A stretch of 64,000 bases of DNA, taken from NCBI GenBank assembly GCA_025618425.1, contig CM046838.1, positions 20,420,838-20,484,837 on the forward strand, written 5' to 3'. Position 1 is the stretch's first letter, and each line of letters opens with the position of its first letter. The position numbers and the translations under genes were made by a program. The notes under the pieces are model-generated. The model ran no database searches. It worked only from the letters and a program-made list of their open reading frames with translations, and was not told the origin of the DNA. Origin of the DNA: Heliocidaris tuberculata. Taxonomy: Eukaryota; Echinodermata; Echinoidea; Camarodonta; Echinometridae. This document shows positions 10,296 through 23,000 of the stretch, piece by piece.

Positions 10296-12155
10296 GATGG
10301 GTCATTAAAAACAAAGAGAGAAAGATATATTTAATTGTCCCTCCATGAAAATCTTGAAGACATAAGGTTTATATAAGATTTCATATCAATCACTGAGGTG
10401 CTGAAGGAAGTAGTTAATCCTCTTCTGTGCCCTTGGAGGCAAATCTCTTGCTTTGGACTAGCAATACTGATTTCATCCTCCAGAAACGGAAATCGATACA
10501 AACATTCTGAAGGGTTTTTGTTCCAATGGAAGGTGTTCAAATCTACTTGGACAATAAAACCGAGAATTGGAACCCCCAAGTTCCACTCTTAAAAAGTTGA
10601 TTTACGATAATTGATCATAAACCTAGTGGGTCAGAATGGATCAAATTACTTCCTTAGTACAAGTCTTCCCAAAACACCACCTTTTTAATTGTGATGTCTG
10701 AATAAAAAGCTATTAGCATCGTTATCCAATAACTTGATAAAATGAAGTGTGCTGTTGCAATTATGTGCAAAGAAACATACAATAGCAGACAGATAATTTG
10801 GTTGTTTGATGTATTTGTTGTACATGTATATTTTACATGAGCATGCTACTTCATTTTTTTATCAATTACATCACAACATTCCATTCGTGATGTGACAATA
10901 GCGTGATACAGAGAAACAGAAAGGAGATACTATAATCCCTGAAAGGAGTATATTGTTCACCCTGTAAAAAAAAAGACCCTTGTCAGTTATTTTGAATAGT
11001 TTTTATCTTTTTGTATGAATGTTGTGACTTAAATAACTGTATGCGTGGTTATGTTTTTAGCTGGATATTATGATTCCCTAGATATACCAAGTCTTAAAAA
11101 CATAGGTTTACATTTCATATGACTACAACAAACAATAGTACATATAAAGAAATATAGCTTTTGTATAGTAAGTAGATTATTAATGCAGTACTGCTTTTTA
11201 CCCTCTTCCCCATAGAAAAAAAAAATGTTAGGAATACAGTAAATTAAAAGTTGTTATACAGTCATCCATAGCTTGCTTTATCTAGTCAAACTTTTTATGA
11301 GCTACATTCCATTCTATGTGATAGGAATGTATTGCCTTTAGTATTGTCAGCATGGAGACCTAACCCTTTGTAGTCTGTCTCCGAATATTTATAATTTTGT
11401 TATCTCGCAGTGAATTCAGTTTTGTTTTCGATCTGGTGTATGTATGGTTATCAGATGACTGTTACATTCATGTAGCATATTAGTACAAAGGACTCTGACA
11501 AACCACTCTGAGCGAGTTGTCAAATGAGTATTTCATTATGTATTGTGAATTGAAACTCAAATCGGATTGCTCAAAGTTTACATTTCTTCTTGCATTTATA
11601 AAGAAAAAAAAAGCAAAAAATATCTATATCTATACATGTAATTGTACATGTGAAGCATATTATTGTTCTTATTATCACATTGATTGAAGGCATGTTCTTG
11701 AAAAAGAGGGCAAAAGTAATAAATTAATGGTGAATGACTCTGATGAGGTAATAGTAAAATAAAGCAAGGAGGGTGTTACATATAATTGTGCATACTACAT
11801 GAAGGCTATAGACATAATGCCCTTCTGGTATTCAACTAAGTAATAGTCATAAAGTACTTGTGGTAAGTTGATCTTGAATGGTTATATTTGTAGACTTGAA
11901 ATATATGTCGATTTTGAATGATAGTATTTGTACATCAAACATAGGAATGTATTGTCCAAAAGAGATAAACTATGAAAAACTATATATATATTGATATTTT
12001 CTGTGTAGGTCTAGCTATATGTAATGAGCAAGGTACTGTGAATGGACGTCAATGAATAAATTAGATGGAGAGATGAGAAAGAAAGAAATCATAAATGTGA
12101 AAAATAAAGTATCAAACTCCATATATGTTAAATAAAGTTTTAAATGTTTTCAGTG
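8021..12155 (+). other. AP3D1: Probable long AP3D1 3' UTR
   Basis: About 4.1 kb of AT-rich sequence with no exon, LINE, SINE or MITE recognised, unlike the surrounding introns. Possible AATAAA signals lie at 8154-8159, 8827-8832, 12103-12108 and 12131-12136. The last has the best downstream context. The transcript end is inferred; a shorter 3' UTR using the early signals is equally possible. Confidence 0.5.
9953..10292 (+). repeat. Two-unit diverged tandem duplication ending in poly(T)
   Basis: Unit 1 (about 9953-10095) and unit 2 (about 10132-10292) share ATTGAG.GAAATTT..GGGAATTT, GGGCAATCATG and AATCTAACATG, each followed by a T-rich tract. The second tract is a run of more than 30 T near 10258-10292. 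The units differ at roughly a fifth of positions by eye. Confidence 0.75.
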
Positions 12156-12160
12156 GTGTG
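12131..12160 (+). promoter_or_regulatory. Candidate poly(A) signal with GU-rich downstream element
   Basis: AATAAA at 12131-12136 is followed about 15 bases later by GTGGTGTGCTGTGTTTGT, the classical spacing and composition of a cleavage/polyadenylation site. It is the likely distal end of AP3D1. Confidence 0.5.
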
Positions 12161-13700
12161 CTGTGTTTGTATATTATCCAGTAAGATCAGAGTGATAAAA
12201 AGAAAAAGAAATTTACTGTGTAAATTGTTGAAAATAGCCATTTGATTCAGAGTAAAGAACGAGCTCATAATAAGAATGTAAAAATAGGAATGCTCCAGTT
12301 CACATGTCTTTACAAAGAGGGTTGTTTGGAAAAAAATCATACATGGGTCTACACACAATATTCTGAATACTTCTGGTCACTTACAATTTACAAATTTTAT
12401 GTCATTTGACTTTTTTTCAAATACAAACTTTGTATATCTTTCAGTAATGCTTGAACCTTTGATTCCACTTACCAGTGGTTTAAAACAAAAACAAACATAC
12501 AAACAAAACAAAAACAAAAAAAGATGTATTGTGGCAGCTAAATAAATGTTAACTTTTTTAGGTTGAATTCCCATCAAAGCTAATATTAATAAATAAGTGT
12601 GGAGAAAATGGATTAATGAGTTAAAAGTGGGACAGATTCAAGGTTTATTTTTACATGTATTTCACTCAACATAAGAACAAAATTTGCCTGTTCAGAGCAA
12701 AAAGGGCATTAACTCTGTGTTAAAGCCTATGAGTTAACACCCTTCTGGCTCCAAACATGAATTATTCCAAAGCCCAAGGTAATTGACATCAAAGGGTCAA
12801 ATATTTCAAGATTTTTTTAGTTTTGAAGTTATATTACTTTCTAATTTTCTTTCCAATTCTACACATGGCTGATCATTCTCTTTTCCTGCATAATTTCCTT
12901 TCTACTTCATAACAGTGGTGTAGTATTTGTCTAGACATTAAGGGGCACTGGCATCATGGGTAGGGGGTGCATGCTGATCGAGTGATGGAAATGTGAAGTA
13001 AAAATGTCACCAATTGGAATAGGGTGTGATAATGGCTTATATCATCTTCTTTTCATGTTCCATCCCCTTCAGTTTCTTTCTCTCTCTTTTTCTTTTTCCT
13101 TTTTTTTTTCTTCCCATTTATTGGGGGGGGGGGGGCACATGCCCCAACCCTTGCTCCCGCAGTTATACCACTGTTTCTCAGAACTAGCTGACATCTTGGA
13201 AAGCCCTTTCCACAATGATACCTGAAAACAATAATAAATGAAGGAATTTATATAGTGCCTTTTCCACTGGATACAAAGTGTTTTGAAATATCTTCCCTGG
13301 GTCAACTTTGGAGTTGAAATATCTACAAGTTACCATTTGTGTGAGTTCATTGAGTGCATATGGGTTTTCAGAATATGTCTTCTAGCAATTCTACAAGTGA
13401 GCCCTGTATCAACCAATTTAGAAATCTTTTCTTTAAAATATACTCTGATTATGGACAAACAAGGTGTCTATCATATTTGCACAGACATATCCAAAATATA
13501 GAATGAAAAAGATATAACAATAAGGATAGTTATTATTATAAGTGGCCTGGGGGTCTCTCGGGATTAAAGCTAGGGTAAAATATACTAACAATTTTGGGTA
13601 AGGCATCATAAAGTAGATAATATAGAAAACAATTTGAATACAAAAAGACGGCCTAGTTATAAAGATTTCTCCCGGTATTCAATTTGCTTAAGTGGAATGT
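12161..13700. other. Intergenic spacer AP3D1-NDUFB7
   Basis: No gene is supported. Contents noticed: a G tract of about 12 at 13122-13134 and a copy of a common genomic repeat motif (ATTTATATAGTGCCTTTTCC) near 13247. Confidence 0.65.
13228..13266 (+). repeat. Short dispersed repeat, TTTATATAGYGCCTTTTCC type
   Basis: AATAATAAATGAAGGAATTT followed by ATATAGTGCCTTTTCC closely matches AATAATAATACTTGGATTTA followed by TATAGCGCCTTTTCC at about 47764-47802. Two independent copies in one window show that it is a dispersed repeat; its class is not resolved. Confidence 0.7.
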
Positions 13701-13839
13701 AAACGCACACTGCATGCACAATTTGTGCTGTCGAAAATAATCCTTTCTATAATCTGTTATCTTCATTTAACATTAACGCTACCATACCGTAGATTTGTTC
13801 ATTATTTTTACCTACCATTTTCATTCGCAGCCAGATATT

Positions 13840-13983
13840 TTTCATAGGATGATTAAGGGCCAGCAATTAAAGTTTGTGCCATGGGTTTGTGCATGCATGC
13901 ACTGCACTGTGCATGCACGCACTACTGCCCTGCGAAAAGAAGTCAGTTAACCGTATGTAGCTGAACAAACGAAAAGACCGAAA
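13840..13983 (+). promoter_or_regulatory. NDUFB7: NDUFB7 5' UTR/promoter region (inferred)
   Basis: The stretch before the start codon has no TATA box. It contains the nested palindromic words GTGCATGCATGCAC and TGTGCATGCACG. The latter matches 10 of 12 positions of the NRF-1 consensus YGCGCAYGCGCR, a factor that controls many nuclear mitochondrial genes. The transcription start cannot be fixed from sequence. Confidence 0.4.
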
Positions 13984-14095
13984 ATGGGGCAGATGTGGAC
14001 GGCTTATGTTTCGCATCCTGACACAGCACCTGATTTACACAATATTCCTACATTTGATCCGGAGTATGGATTTCCAGATGGAAGGCCAGAGAGGG
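13984..14095 (+). CDS. NDUFB7: NDUFB7 exon 1
   Basis: Thirty-seven codons plus one base; donor GTAATG at 14096. It encodes MGQMWTAYVSHPDTAPD then IPTFDPEYGFPDGRPER. The split G/AA codon gives the Glu of the conserved REMVAT motif. Confidence 0.95.
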
Positions 14096-17000
14096 GTAAT
14101 GCATCTGAAATAGTGCTTTAAAATGTGGCTTTTGGGGGTCTTTGGATGGCCAACTTCGCAGAGCCGAATGGGGGGAGCCAGCGGAGTGGCAGCGCGCAAC
14201 GACACACGTTATGAGGCTGAGCTTGAGAATGGGACCTGCGCTCTCTCTGTCGCTTCAATAGTCATGTCATGCCATGATATCGTTGGCAAATTAAACCGAA
14301 AAAAATTGAACTCAACCCATTATAAATAACCTCGCATAAGTGTGGGTGATATCGACTAAGATTCTGATATTAGCGAAATAAATTCAGAAACAACTGAATT
14401 TCAATCTTTTTGTTTAAATCCAGATGAATTTAATAATACTTTTAATGATTTTCCAGACAACTCATTCAGTGTTTCACACATAAATATTCGGTCATTGAAT
14501 AAAAATAAGTATTCATTCTGTCTATTTTATAATGATGTGATAAAACACAGTTTTAGTGTAATTGGGGTGTCTGAAATATGGCAAATTAGCAGAGACAGTG
14601 CATTTCAAATTGATGATTACAGAATGGAGTACAGGGTACGTGAAACGGGTAGAGGTGGCGGCGTTGCTGCTTACATAAAATCAAGTTTAAGATATAATAC
14701 AATAAATGAGGAGGTTAGCCATTCTGAGTCACTATGGCTTGATATCCAGTTAAATTCTAAATCTGTTGTCGTTGGCATCATTTACAGGAAACCCAATACT
14801 GATGTTACTGAATTCCGGGACAGTTTGGTAGACACATTACATAGTCTTAAGATCGACAAACGTCACTGTATATTAATGGGAGACTTCAATATTGATTTAA
14901 GCAATGACCATAATTTTGTGGGCAATGAGTTCTTAACAACTTTACAATGCTTAAGCCTCGAACAGGTAATTACATCTTCAACTCGAATAACAAATTCTTC
15001 TGAAACTTTAATTGATCATATCTACACGAATTTGAACGGATGTGGTAATAGTGCAGGTACAATATTATCGGACTTGTCGGACCATTTCCCAGTGTTTGCA
15101 TTTTTTGAAAACATGTCGTATAATACTGCTATGCATAGAGTTAAGTTTAGAAATTATGCACACTTTAATAAACTGAAATTTAATAATGACCTTGCAGCTT
15201 TACCATGGCATGAAATTTACGAAACCACAGATGTCAATCTTGCATATGCAAAGTTCATCAAACTAGTAACAGAGGTTTGTGATAAACATGCCCCCTTTAT
15301 CGATGGTAGGAGTTCTAAGAGGAAAACCAAACCATGGATTACAGAGGCAATTAGAAAATCCATTAAAAAGAAACATAAATTGTATTCCAGGGTTTTGTCA
15401 TCTAACTATGATACTCATAAATATGATAAATATAAGAAGTACAGAAATATTCTCACATCTGTCTTACGAAATGCAAAAAAGTTGTACTATGGTAATTTGT
15501 TTCAGAAGTATGAAGGTAATTCCAGTAAAACCTGGAAAACAGTGAACGAATTATTAGGAAAGCAGAGTATTAGTAATGCAGTGGTTAATAGATTGTGCCG
15601 TGAGACTAATGGCGTAGTTCACGAAACAAGTAAACCAGCTGAAATTGTTGAAGTATTTAATGATTTCTTTGTGTCAGTTGGTCCAAGATTAGCAGAAGGG
15701 ATTGATTTTGAACAGAATCAACAAAGTTTTGAGCATTATTTGTGTACTCCGAATACAAAGTCATTTTTTTGGTCACCAATAACTTATATTGAAACTGAAA
15801 ATATGCTTTTATCTTGTGACAGGAAGAAGGCAAGTGGATATGATAATCTTCCAGTGAAGCTTTTGATAGATGGTGCCCACAACATATCATGCCCTCTTTC
15901 ATACATATTTAATTTGTCATTGCAATCAGGGAACTTTCCAAATTGTATGAAAATAGCCAAAGTAAGTCCTGTGTACAAAAAGGGTGATAAATCAGAACCA
16001 GGTAATTACAGACCAATTTCAGTCTTATCTGTTATAAGTAAAATTTTTGAAAAATTAGTGAATAACAGATTGGTCAAATTTTTAGAAAAGCACAGTATAC
16101 TTTATAAACACCAATATGGATTTAGAGAAAAGCACAGCACTAAATTATCTGTTATAAATCTAGTTAATCAACTGATTCAATATCAAGATGAAGGTAGAAT
16201 AACTAGGAGTTTTCATTGATTTTGCCAAAGCGTTCGATACGATAAACCACGATATACTTTTGCATAAGTTACAAAACTATGGTATTAGAGGGCTGCCTTT
16301 AAAATGGTTTCATGACTAAGTAATCGATCCCAATTTGTTCATCATAATGGTGCTACTTCAACGAGGTCATCAATAGTGTGTGGAGTTCCACAGGGATCTG
16401 TATTAGGCCCTACTCTTTTTCTGATGTACATAAATGACCTGCCTAAATCGTCAAATTACTTTAATTTCAGATTGTTTGCAGACGATTCGAATATATTTCA
16501 TTCTTTTCCGCCAGGAAATTCTCATATTGATTTATTAGAAGTAACTGAGAATCTAGCATACGTTAGTCAATGGTGTGATGCCAACAAGATTACTGTTAAC
16601 ATTAAAGGGAAATCCAACCTTAATAGCAAGTTGCTCTGAAAGAAAGAGGAAAAATCAGAGAAGCAGTTTGGTGAAAGTTTGAACGAAATCGGACAAGCAA
16701 TAAGAAAGTTATGAATTTTTGAAAGTTGTAATCACTATGCATATGGGAATTTCAAATTGACCAAATAAGTGTGATGTATCTGTGGACAACTCCCCCATTC
16801 GCTCTACAACACAAAATCACTAAAATGTCACTTTTCCAAAATGCATTACTCATTAGGATTTTTTCGTTCATGAGGACCTATAACAATATGGTATCTCCAA
16901 TATATTTTTGAGTACTGCCCCGAGGGTAAAAGCGCCTCGAAGAAAACCGCAAATTAGTGATATTTTTGTGTACGACAAATGGGAGAGTTGTCCACAGAAA

Positions 17001-20000
17001 TGTCACAATTGACTCACCAAATTGCCAATTTGAGATTTGCATAGATGTAGTGATCTCATTTTTCAAACATCCATAACTTTATTAGTCCTTGTCCGATTTC
17101 TTTCAAACTTTCACCATCCTGTTTTTCTTATTTTTCTGCTTTCACACAAATCATCTTACTACCAAGGTTGGATTGCCCTTTAAGAAAACTAACTTTATGA
17201 TTATCAAGCCAAGACGTAAGTCTGCCCATGTTGAAGGATCGGTGAAAATGAAGGATCATTTTTTAAAAGAAGTGTATGTTGCCCCGTTCGTTGGTATTCA
17301 TTTTGACAGGCATCTTACTTGGGTTGATCATGTCAACTCTGTTTGTAATATACTCCGCAGGAAAGTAGGAATTCTATATCAAGTGAGACATTTTGTTCCA
17401 AAGAGGGTACTTCTATTACTATATCATTCATTTATCCAAACACATATATCATATGGTCTTGAGGTATGGGGATGCACATCAGCTGCAACTATAAATAATG
17501 TTCTTGTTATACAAAAGATGGCAATAAGAGCAATTACTTTTAGCAAATATAGATCACCTTCCGCGCCCTTATTTCATTCATTACGTATATTGGACATTTT
17601 AAAATTGTACAAATTTTTAGTGTCAACATTTATGTATAAGTTGATAAACCAACAACTGCCTCATTCAATATATGATTATTGTAAGTTTTTTGAAAACCAA
17701 TATGGTACAAGGCAGAAAGATGCTAAGACGCTACTCTTGCCTAGAGTGAGAACAGAGCATGGAAAAAATTCAATATCATTCGCAGGATCAGAAGTATGGA
17801 ATAGTCTGCCGAAAGATAGAAGAAGAAAATGCTCTTTCCATTCATTCTGTACAGCTACAAAAGATCATTTATTACAAGAGTATATTCAACACCCATTGTA
17901 AATATCATCTTACTTGTCTAGAGTAAATAGTAGCTACTATATTTTATGTCATACAATCTTTTTACAAGTAATGTAATCCATTTATAATGTAAGTGTATTC
18001 ATATTTGTCTCAAGGGCGCCACGCCCTACTAGCAGTATTGCTATCTAGTGGTGTCCTATTTCCAAAGATTTGTTTTTCAAATGTATACTATATTGTGATC
18101 AATTTTTGGTAATAAGGTTCTTTCATTCATTCATAATTAATAGTTAATATTCAAGTTTTTCAACTCTGAGAATTCCAATTCCATATTCAACTTTCAAGAT
18201 ATTCAGATATTGGAATAAAGTTGACATTTAATTAGATTTTCTAACTTAATTTAAGTTAGATCTAGATCACTCACACTTATGCGAGGTTATTGGAGATAAT
18301 CTAGCACTCACTACCTTCACCGTGAGCAATTGCCTCCCATATCAAATGTGTGATATCTTGCAGTTGCACATGTGTGTGCGGCAGAGGAGCAAGATCACCG
18401 ACCAAGAACAGCCTGAAAATTTGATTTGATCAAGATGATGAAGATCTTATCAAAGGATCTGGCTTGAAATTAGATATTCTATCATTCTAAAACGTAGAAG
18501 GAAGTATTTTCTCAAAATTTTGCCGATTATATTGGTGTTTTTAATTTTACCTCTTCAACTTTGAGGTCGTGACTGGCCGAAATTGACACAGCTCCATACA
18601 GTGATGGTCCCGTAAGTGGATCTATAGATCTAAATGATCCACATCGAATTATTTGTTATGTGTTGGAGGGGGGTCGGGCTATTACATGTAGGGCCAATTC
18701 GGCGTTGCATGCCGATAAGGTTACAGGAGCTAGAGTTGAAGTGCAAACTACACACTGGATCACTAAATAGCCATAAATTTCATGTTTTATAGAATTTGAC
18801 CTCTTGAAATTTTCAAGTTCAACACTAACATAGACTAGGCTCTACTTGTACATCTTTAATTTAGACTTTAGTAACTATTTTACACATTTCCATGAAAATA
18901 ACCTTGAATGTAGAGTTCATAAAGAAATGCTTAATGCACAATTTTGAAAGTCTACTTCTTTTAGCTGTTTCAGTGTTTCTAGATTATTGTTATGCTCCAT
19001 TTCATCACCAATTGTTTCATTGGTAGGCTCCCTGCAGTGGCAGTAACTTGTTCTTGCACATAAACTGATAAAAGTTATTCGTCTTGTCGATATCGGTAAT
19101 AATTTTGACCTGCCATGTCAACGAAGGAAATTTAATTTGATGATAGCACTAAGGCCCCCTCCCCCCCCCAAAAAAAAAGAAGGTTGTATTGGAGTTACAA
19201 GCCATAGAAAAATAGGGTAGATTTACAGGTCAGTTTTTTTTTCCTCCTGGGAAGTGGGATACTTTTAGAATAGACAACTGCACAAGCACAGTGTACTGTG
19301 TACAAAAAACTTGTAAAAGCAACCGAATGTTCTAAAAATATCTTTGTACATGAAACAGAACACCCACGGCTCCAGTAAAAACAAGCCCAAATACACTGGA
19401 AAAGAGTGAAGGTAGTATAACTGGTGTAGAACGATCACATCACATCACATCAGGTACAGAATGAAGGATTTCTCCTGTAGATTTCCGGTCTCCACTTGTA
19501 AAAAAAACTTTATTACAATATTGCGCTGTCTTGACCTAATAAGTTCCTTTTCCCATGATATACATGAAATTGTTAACGAATGTGAACTAAAAACAACGGC
19601 ATAAATAAGGAGAAGGTTGAGTTCAGGTAAAGATGAAACTAATGTGTAAAGTTCTCCTTATTTTCATGTCAGTTAATGGAAAAATATAGAAGAAGTGTCC
19701 TTACAAAAGAATTGCCCTCATACTGATATGACAAATAGCTGACGTGTTTGGACCAAACTCGTGTGTGTAGTCTGTGTGCACTACATGTGACCTTTCTTCT
19801 TCTTCCGGCTGAAGTACAATCCTTTGCATAGCGTAATGTTGTACTTTTGTGGTGTGCTGTGTAGTGTGCCAGGTTGCATGTGTGAGTCACACTCACAATC
19901 AGGGTCATGCAGCAGGTTTGAGTCAATTTCTTATTACTTGGATGATTCCAAAACCTCACAGTGTACACACATGCTGATGTACTACATGATAAACCTTACC

Positions 20001-23000
20001 TACTCGCTTCTAGACAGTTTCATTCACAATGTAATCTTGACTGGAATTTAACTTTTATCTTCTAAGTTAAAAATCAAAAGTCAGTCTGTGCAACCTGCAG
20101 AAAATACAAGCAACTGTGCTTGAGTAATTGTACATGTATGATGCCAGGGGAGCCCTAAATCTGTGACTGTGAACAAAAACTATGTTGTCAACCTTGTATG
20201 ATTACTTTATAGATGTTGTTATTGATATGCTATTTTAGACTTCAGTGAGTGAGTAATCAAATTTTGACCAAGAACAGTGTCAATTTTACAAGAAAAGACA
20301 ACCATATCATGTTCACTTTTCTTCAGACCTATTCTTTTTACATTAAATTTCGAGACTTGTAAATGATACTGCAAAAAATCTTAAAATCTGACATTTTCCG
20401 AACATCGGCAAATCCTGCTGTTGGTCGTTGTGGGTCTGAAACACTATGACCTATACTGGTATTTTCAAATTGTTGATTAATTTGTGTCCTTTTTTTCTTC
20501 AGAAATGGTTGCTACCCAAGAGGAGATGAACATGGCCAGGGTACCTATGGACAAGAGGGACTACTGTGCACACTTCTACATCGCTCTCATGAAATGCCGC
20601 AGGGACAACTTCCCCAACCTCCTCAACTGCCGACATGCCAAACATGACTATGACCATTGTGAATATGAAGAGTGAGTTTCAGGTTATCTGTACATGTTTT
20701 CAAAATGATTCTTCAACTAGGGAATTATGAATTATTTAAAAGTTTATACAGGGTCAACAACCTCTTATAACTAAAATCCAGTATGATTTCAGCAATATCC
20801 ATGTATGCAGAGCTGAACAATAATCCTGCACTAGGTTCTGGAGCAACCTTAATTGGAGTCTAAAATTCTTAACAGTAGAAGATTACATTTAGTTGACCAA
20901 CTTGATACCAGCGACACTTATATACATGTAAAACACATTTATGGATCCTATGCAATAAGCCATTTCGTAATTGGAACATGGTACCAATGACCCCAATTTG
21001 TACGCACCCGTGCATCTGTTCTGTTTTAGTGGACGCCTTCTTCTTTTACATGTAAAATCATACTGATGCACGCACTATGCATATAAAGGTCAATTGTACT
21101 TGGTAAAAATGACCTTTATCTGCACATGTGCAAATCATAATTATGAACTGGCTTATTAAAATTTGGTTACTGTCCACCAATATTTTATGGTCCCGAGTAG
21201 TGTGAGGACTCTCCATACTATCGACTTGCATATGAGAGGTCCAGGGTTTGATTCTTGCCTGGTACTTACTGTCAGTTGTGGATGAGATTTTATATCCGCA
21301 TTTGTCCCTTTCGACCCAGGTGTTTTAAATGAGTAAATGGAAGTGCATAGGTCATAATAATTGCAGTGCCCTTGGGGAGAGCAGTTTGGATGAAGAGGCT
21401 ATCCTGAGTAAATAAAATCACTATTATTTTAGGTAGTAGAGCCCTGCTGTTGCATTTTTATGTTTTTATGAAATGCCAGTATAGATTTAGTTATGATGTT
21501 AAAGGTAACAGATAGTTTTGGGAAGCTGTCAAAAACTTTTCGTGAGATTTCTTTGATTTTACTTAATGAATAGCAGGGTACTAACATAAGAGCCTGATCG
21601 GTTAGTCACGGACGGACATTTGACAAATTTTGAAAGTTTGAAGGCCTGTAAAAAAAAAGTTATAAGATGTGTTGAGCTGTTTTATGTTTCATTGTGAAGG
21701 GTACCACTGAAGGTGCTAAATGATGATAAAATTTGGTTGCCATGGTTACCTACTAAAAATAGAATCCATTAAATATTCAATGTCACGGACGGACAAGATA
21801 GAAATGGGTTTCTTGACTTATCGGTAATCTTTTGTCTTTTCTATCTAAACAAACTGTCACTGACTAATTTTTTTACTGCAAATGTTAGTCAAGTAAATTG
21901 ACTTCCCTGTCACATACATAGAATTTTAAAGCAAGCTGTAACTTTTGCTAGAGGTCCGAAAACTTTTTGTCACGGACGGACATTTGGGCGTCACGGACGG
22001 ACATTTAGAGCGTCACGGACGGACATTAAATCAAAAACTGCATGTGTTCCTATCTAAAATCGCGCATACGTACTTCTTGATTTCTACTTTTTGTTTGAAA
22101 TTGATTTTATCCCAATATTAAGCAAAACTTAGCTTGAAAAACTTAGTTTTTAAGTGGAATCTATATGTCAAAAGTGGATGCCTGTATTGTAGTGTATACA
22201 CAATGTACAAGTGAATGTACAACTGAACATGTACAATATATGCTACAGACCAAAATGAATATGTTGCGAAGAATGTGATGTAAGCTTTCAAAATATAACC
22301 CTTTACATTACAGTCATGTATGTGGACCGAAATCAAACATCAATATTTAGTATTTTAATTTACTTTACAGCTCAAAGTCATATATTTGGTTTCAAACATA
22401 GAGGTAATATAGAAATAGGATTACGTGTGATTGATCATTATCATATATAGGAAGTAAAATTTCTCATTTGGTTTACAACATCACATACCAGTACTCTTTA
22501 TAACATCTCATATTTTTCAATAGTTCTGTCTAAGAGGGTGAAAACCAAATCATGAAATGCAGATCATTGTCTAAATCTTTCTCATACCATAGTTTACTTT
22601 TTCAGTAATGTTTCAATCACTTTAAGAACAATGTTGGCTTTCTGGACAAAGGCCCTAATGGCAACAGTTGAGTGTATAAAGTCCATAGAGCCTAATTATG
22701 TCCTGTTAGTTGAGGGATTGCCCAACACGACCAGTGTAAGTCATATATTATAACTTTCTGACCCCCTTCCCCATAAAAAACTGTTTCAGGGTTGATGCAA
22801 CCAATTTAGTAAAGAGCATTTAAAATTAAATAGGTTTCTTCATATGTTATGTGATTACATAATTTTTAAAAAATTGTTGGCTGTGTAATAGTGTGTATGA
22901 TCCTGAACTACATTAGAATCTCTATCTGTCTCAAACATTACAAACTAATTCAAAGCATACAAAATAGAGACCACATCTGACCTCCAATGTTTATAATTTT

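Larger units (their letters stand above)
14350..18132 (+). mobile_element. Non-LTR retrotransposon (CR1/Jockey-like), defective
   Basis: Order seen: an apurinic-type endonuclease (HINIRSLNKN near 14470, catalytic-type VSEIW, GDFNIDL, LSDHFPVF), then reverse transcriptase (YRPISVLSVISKIFEK, YGFREKHST, DFAKAFDTINHDIL, GVPQGSVLGPTLFLMYINDL, FADD) and a C-terminal region ending SEVWNSLPKDRR. The 3' end at about 18120-18132 is a short TTCA tandem repeat, as in many non-LTR elements. It is dead: the frame shifts near 16207, a few bases are missing near 16320, and a MITE occupies 16602-17183. No ORF1 and no start codon are seen, so it is probably 5' truncated. It sits in NDUFB7 intron 1, same orientation as the gene. 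CR1/Jockey placement is by motif style only. Confidence 0.9.
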
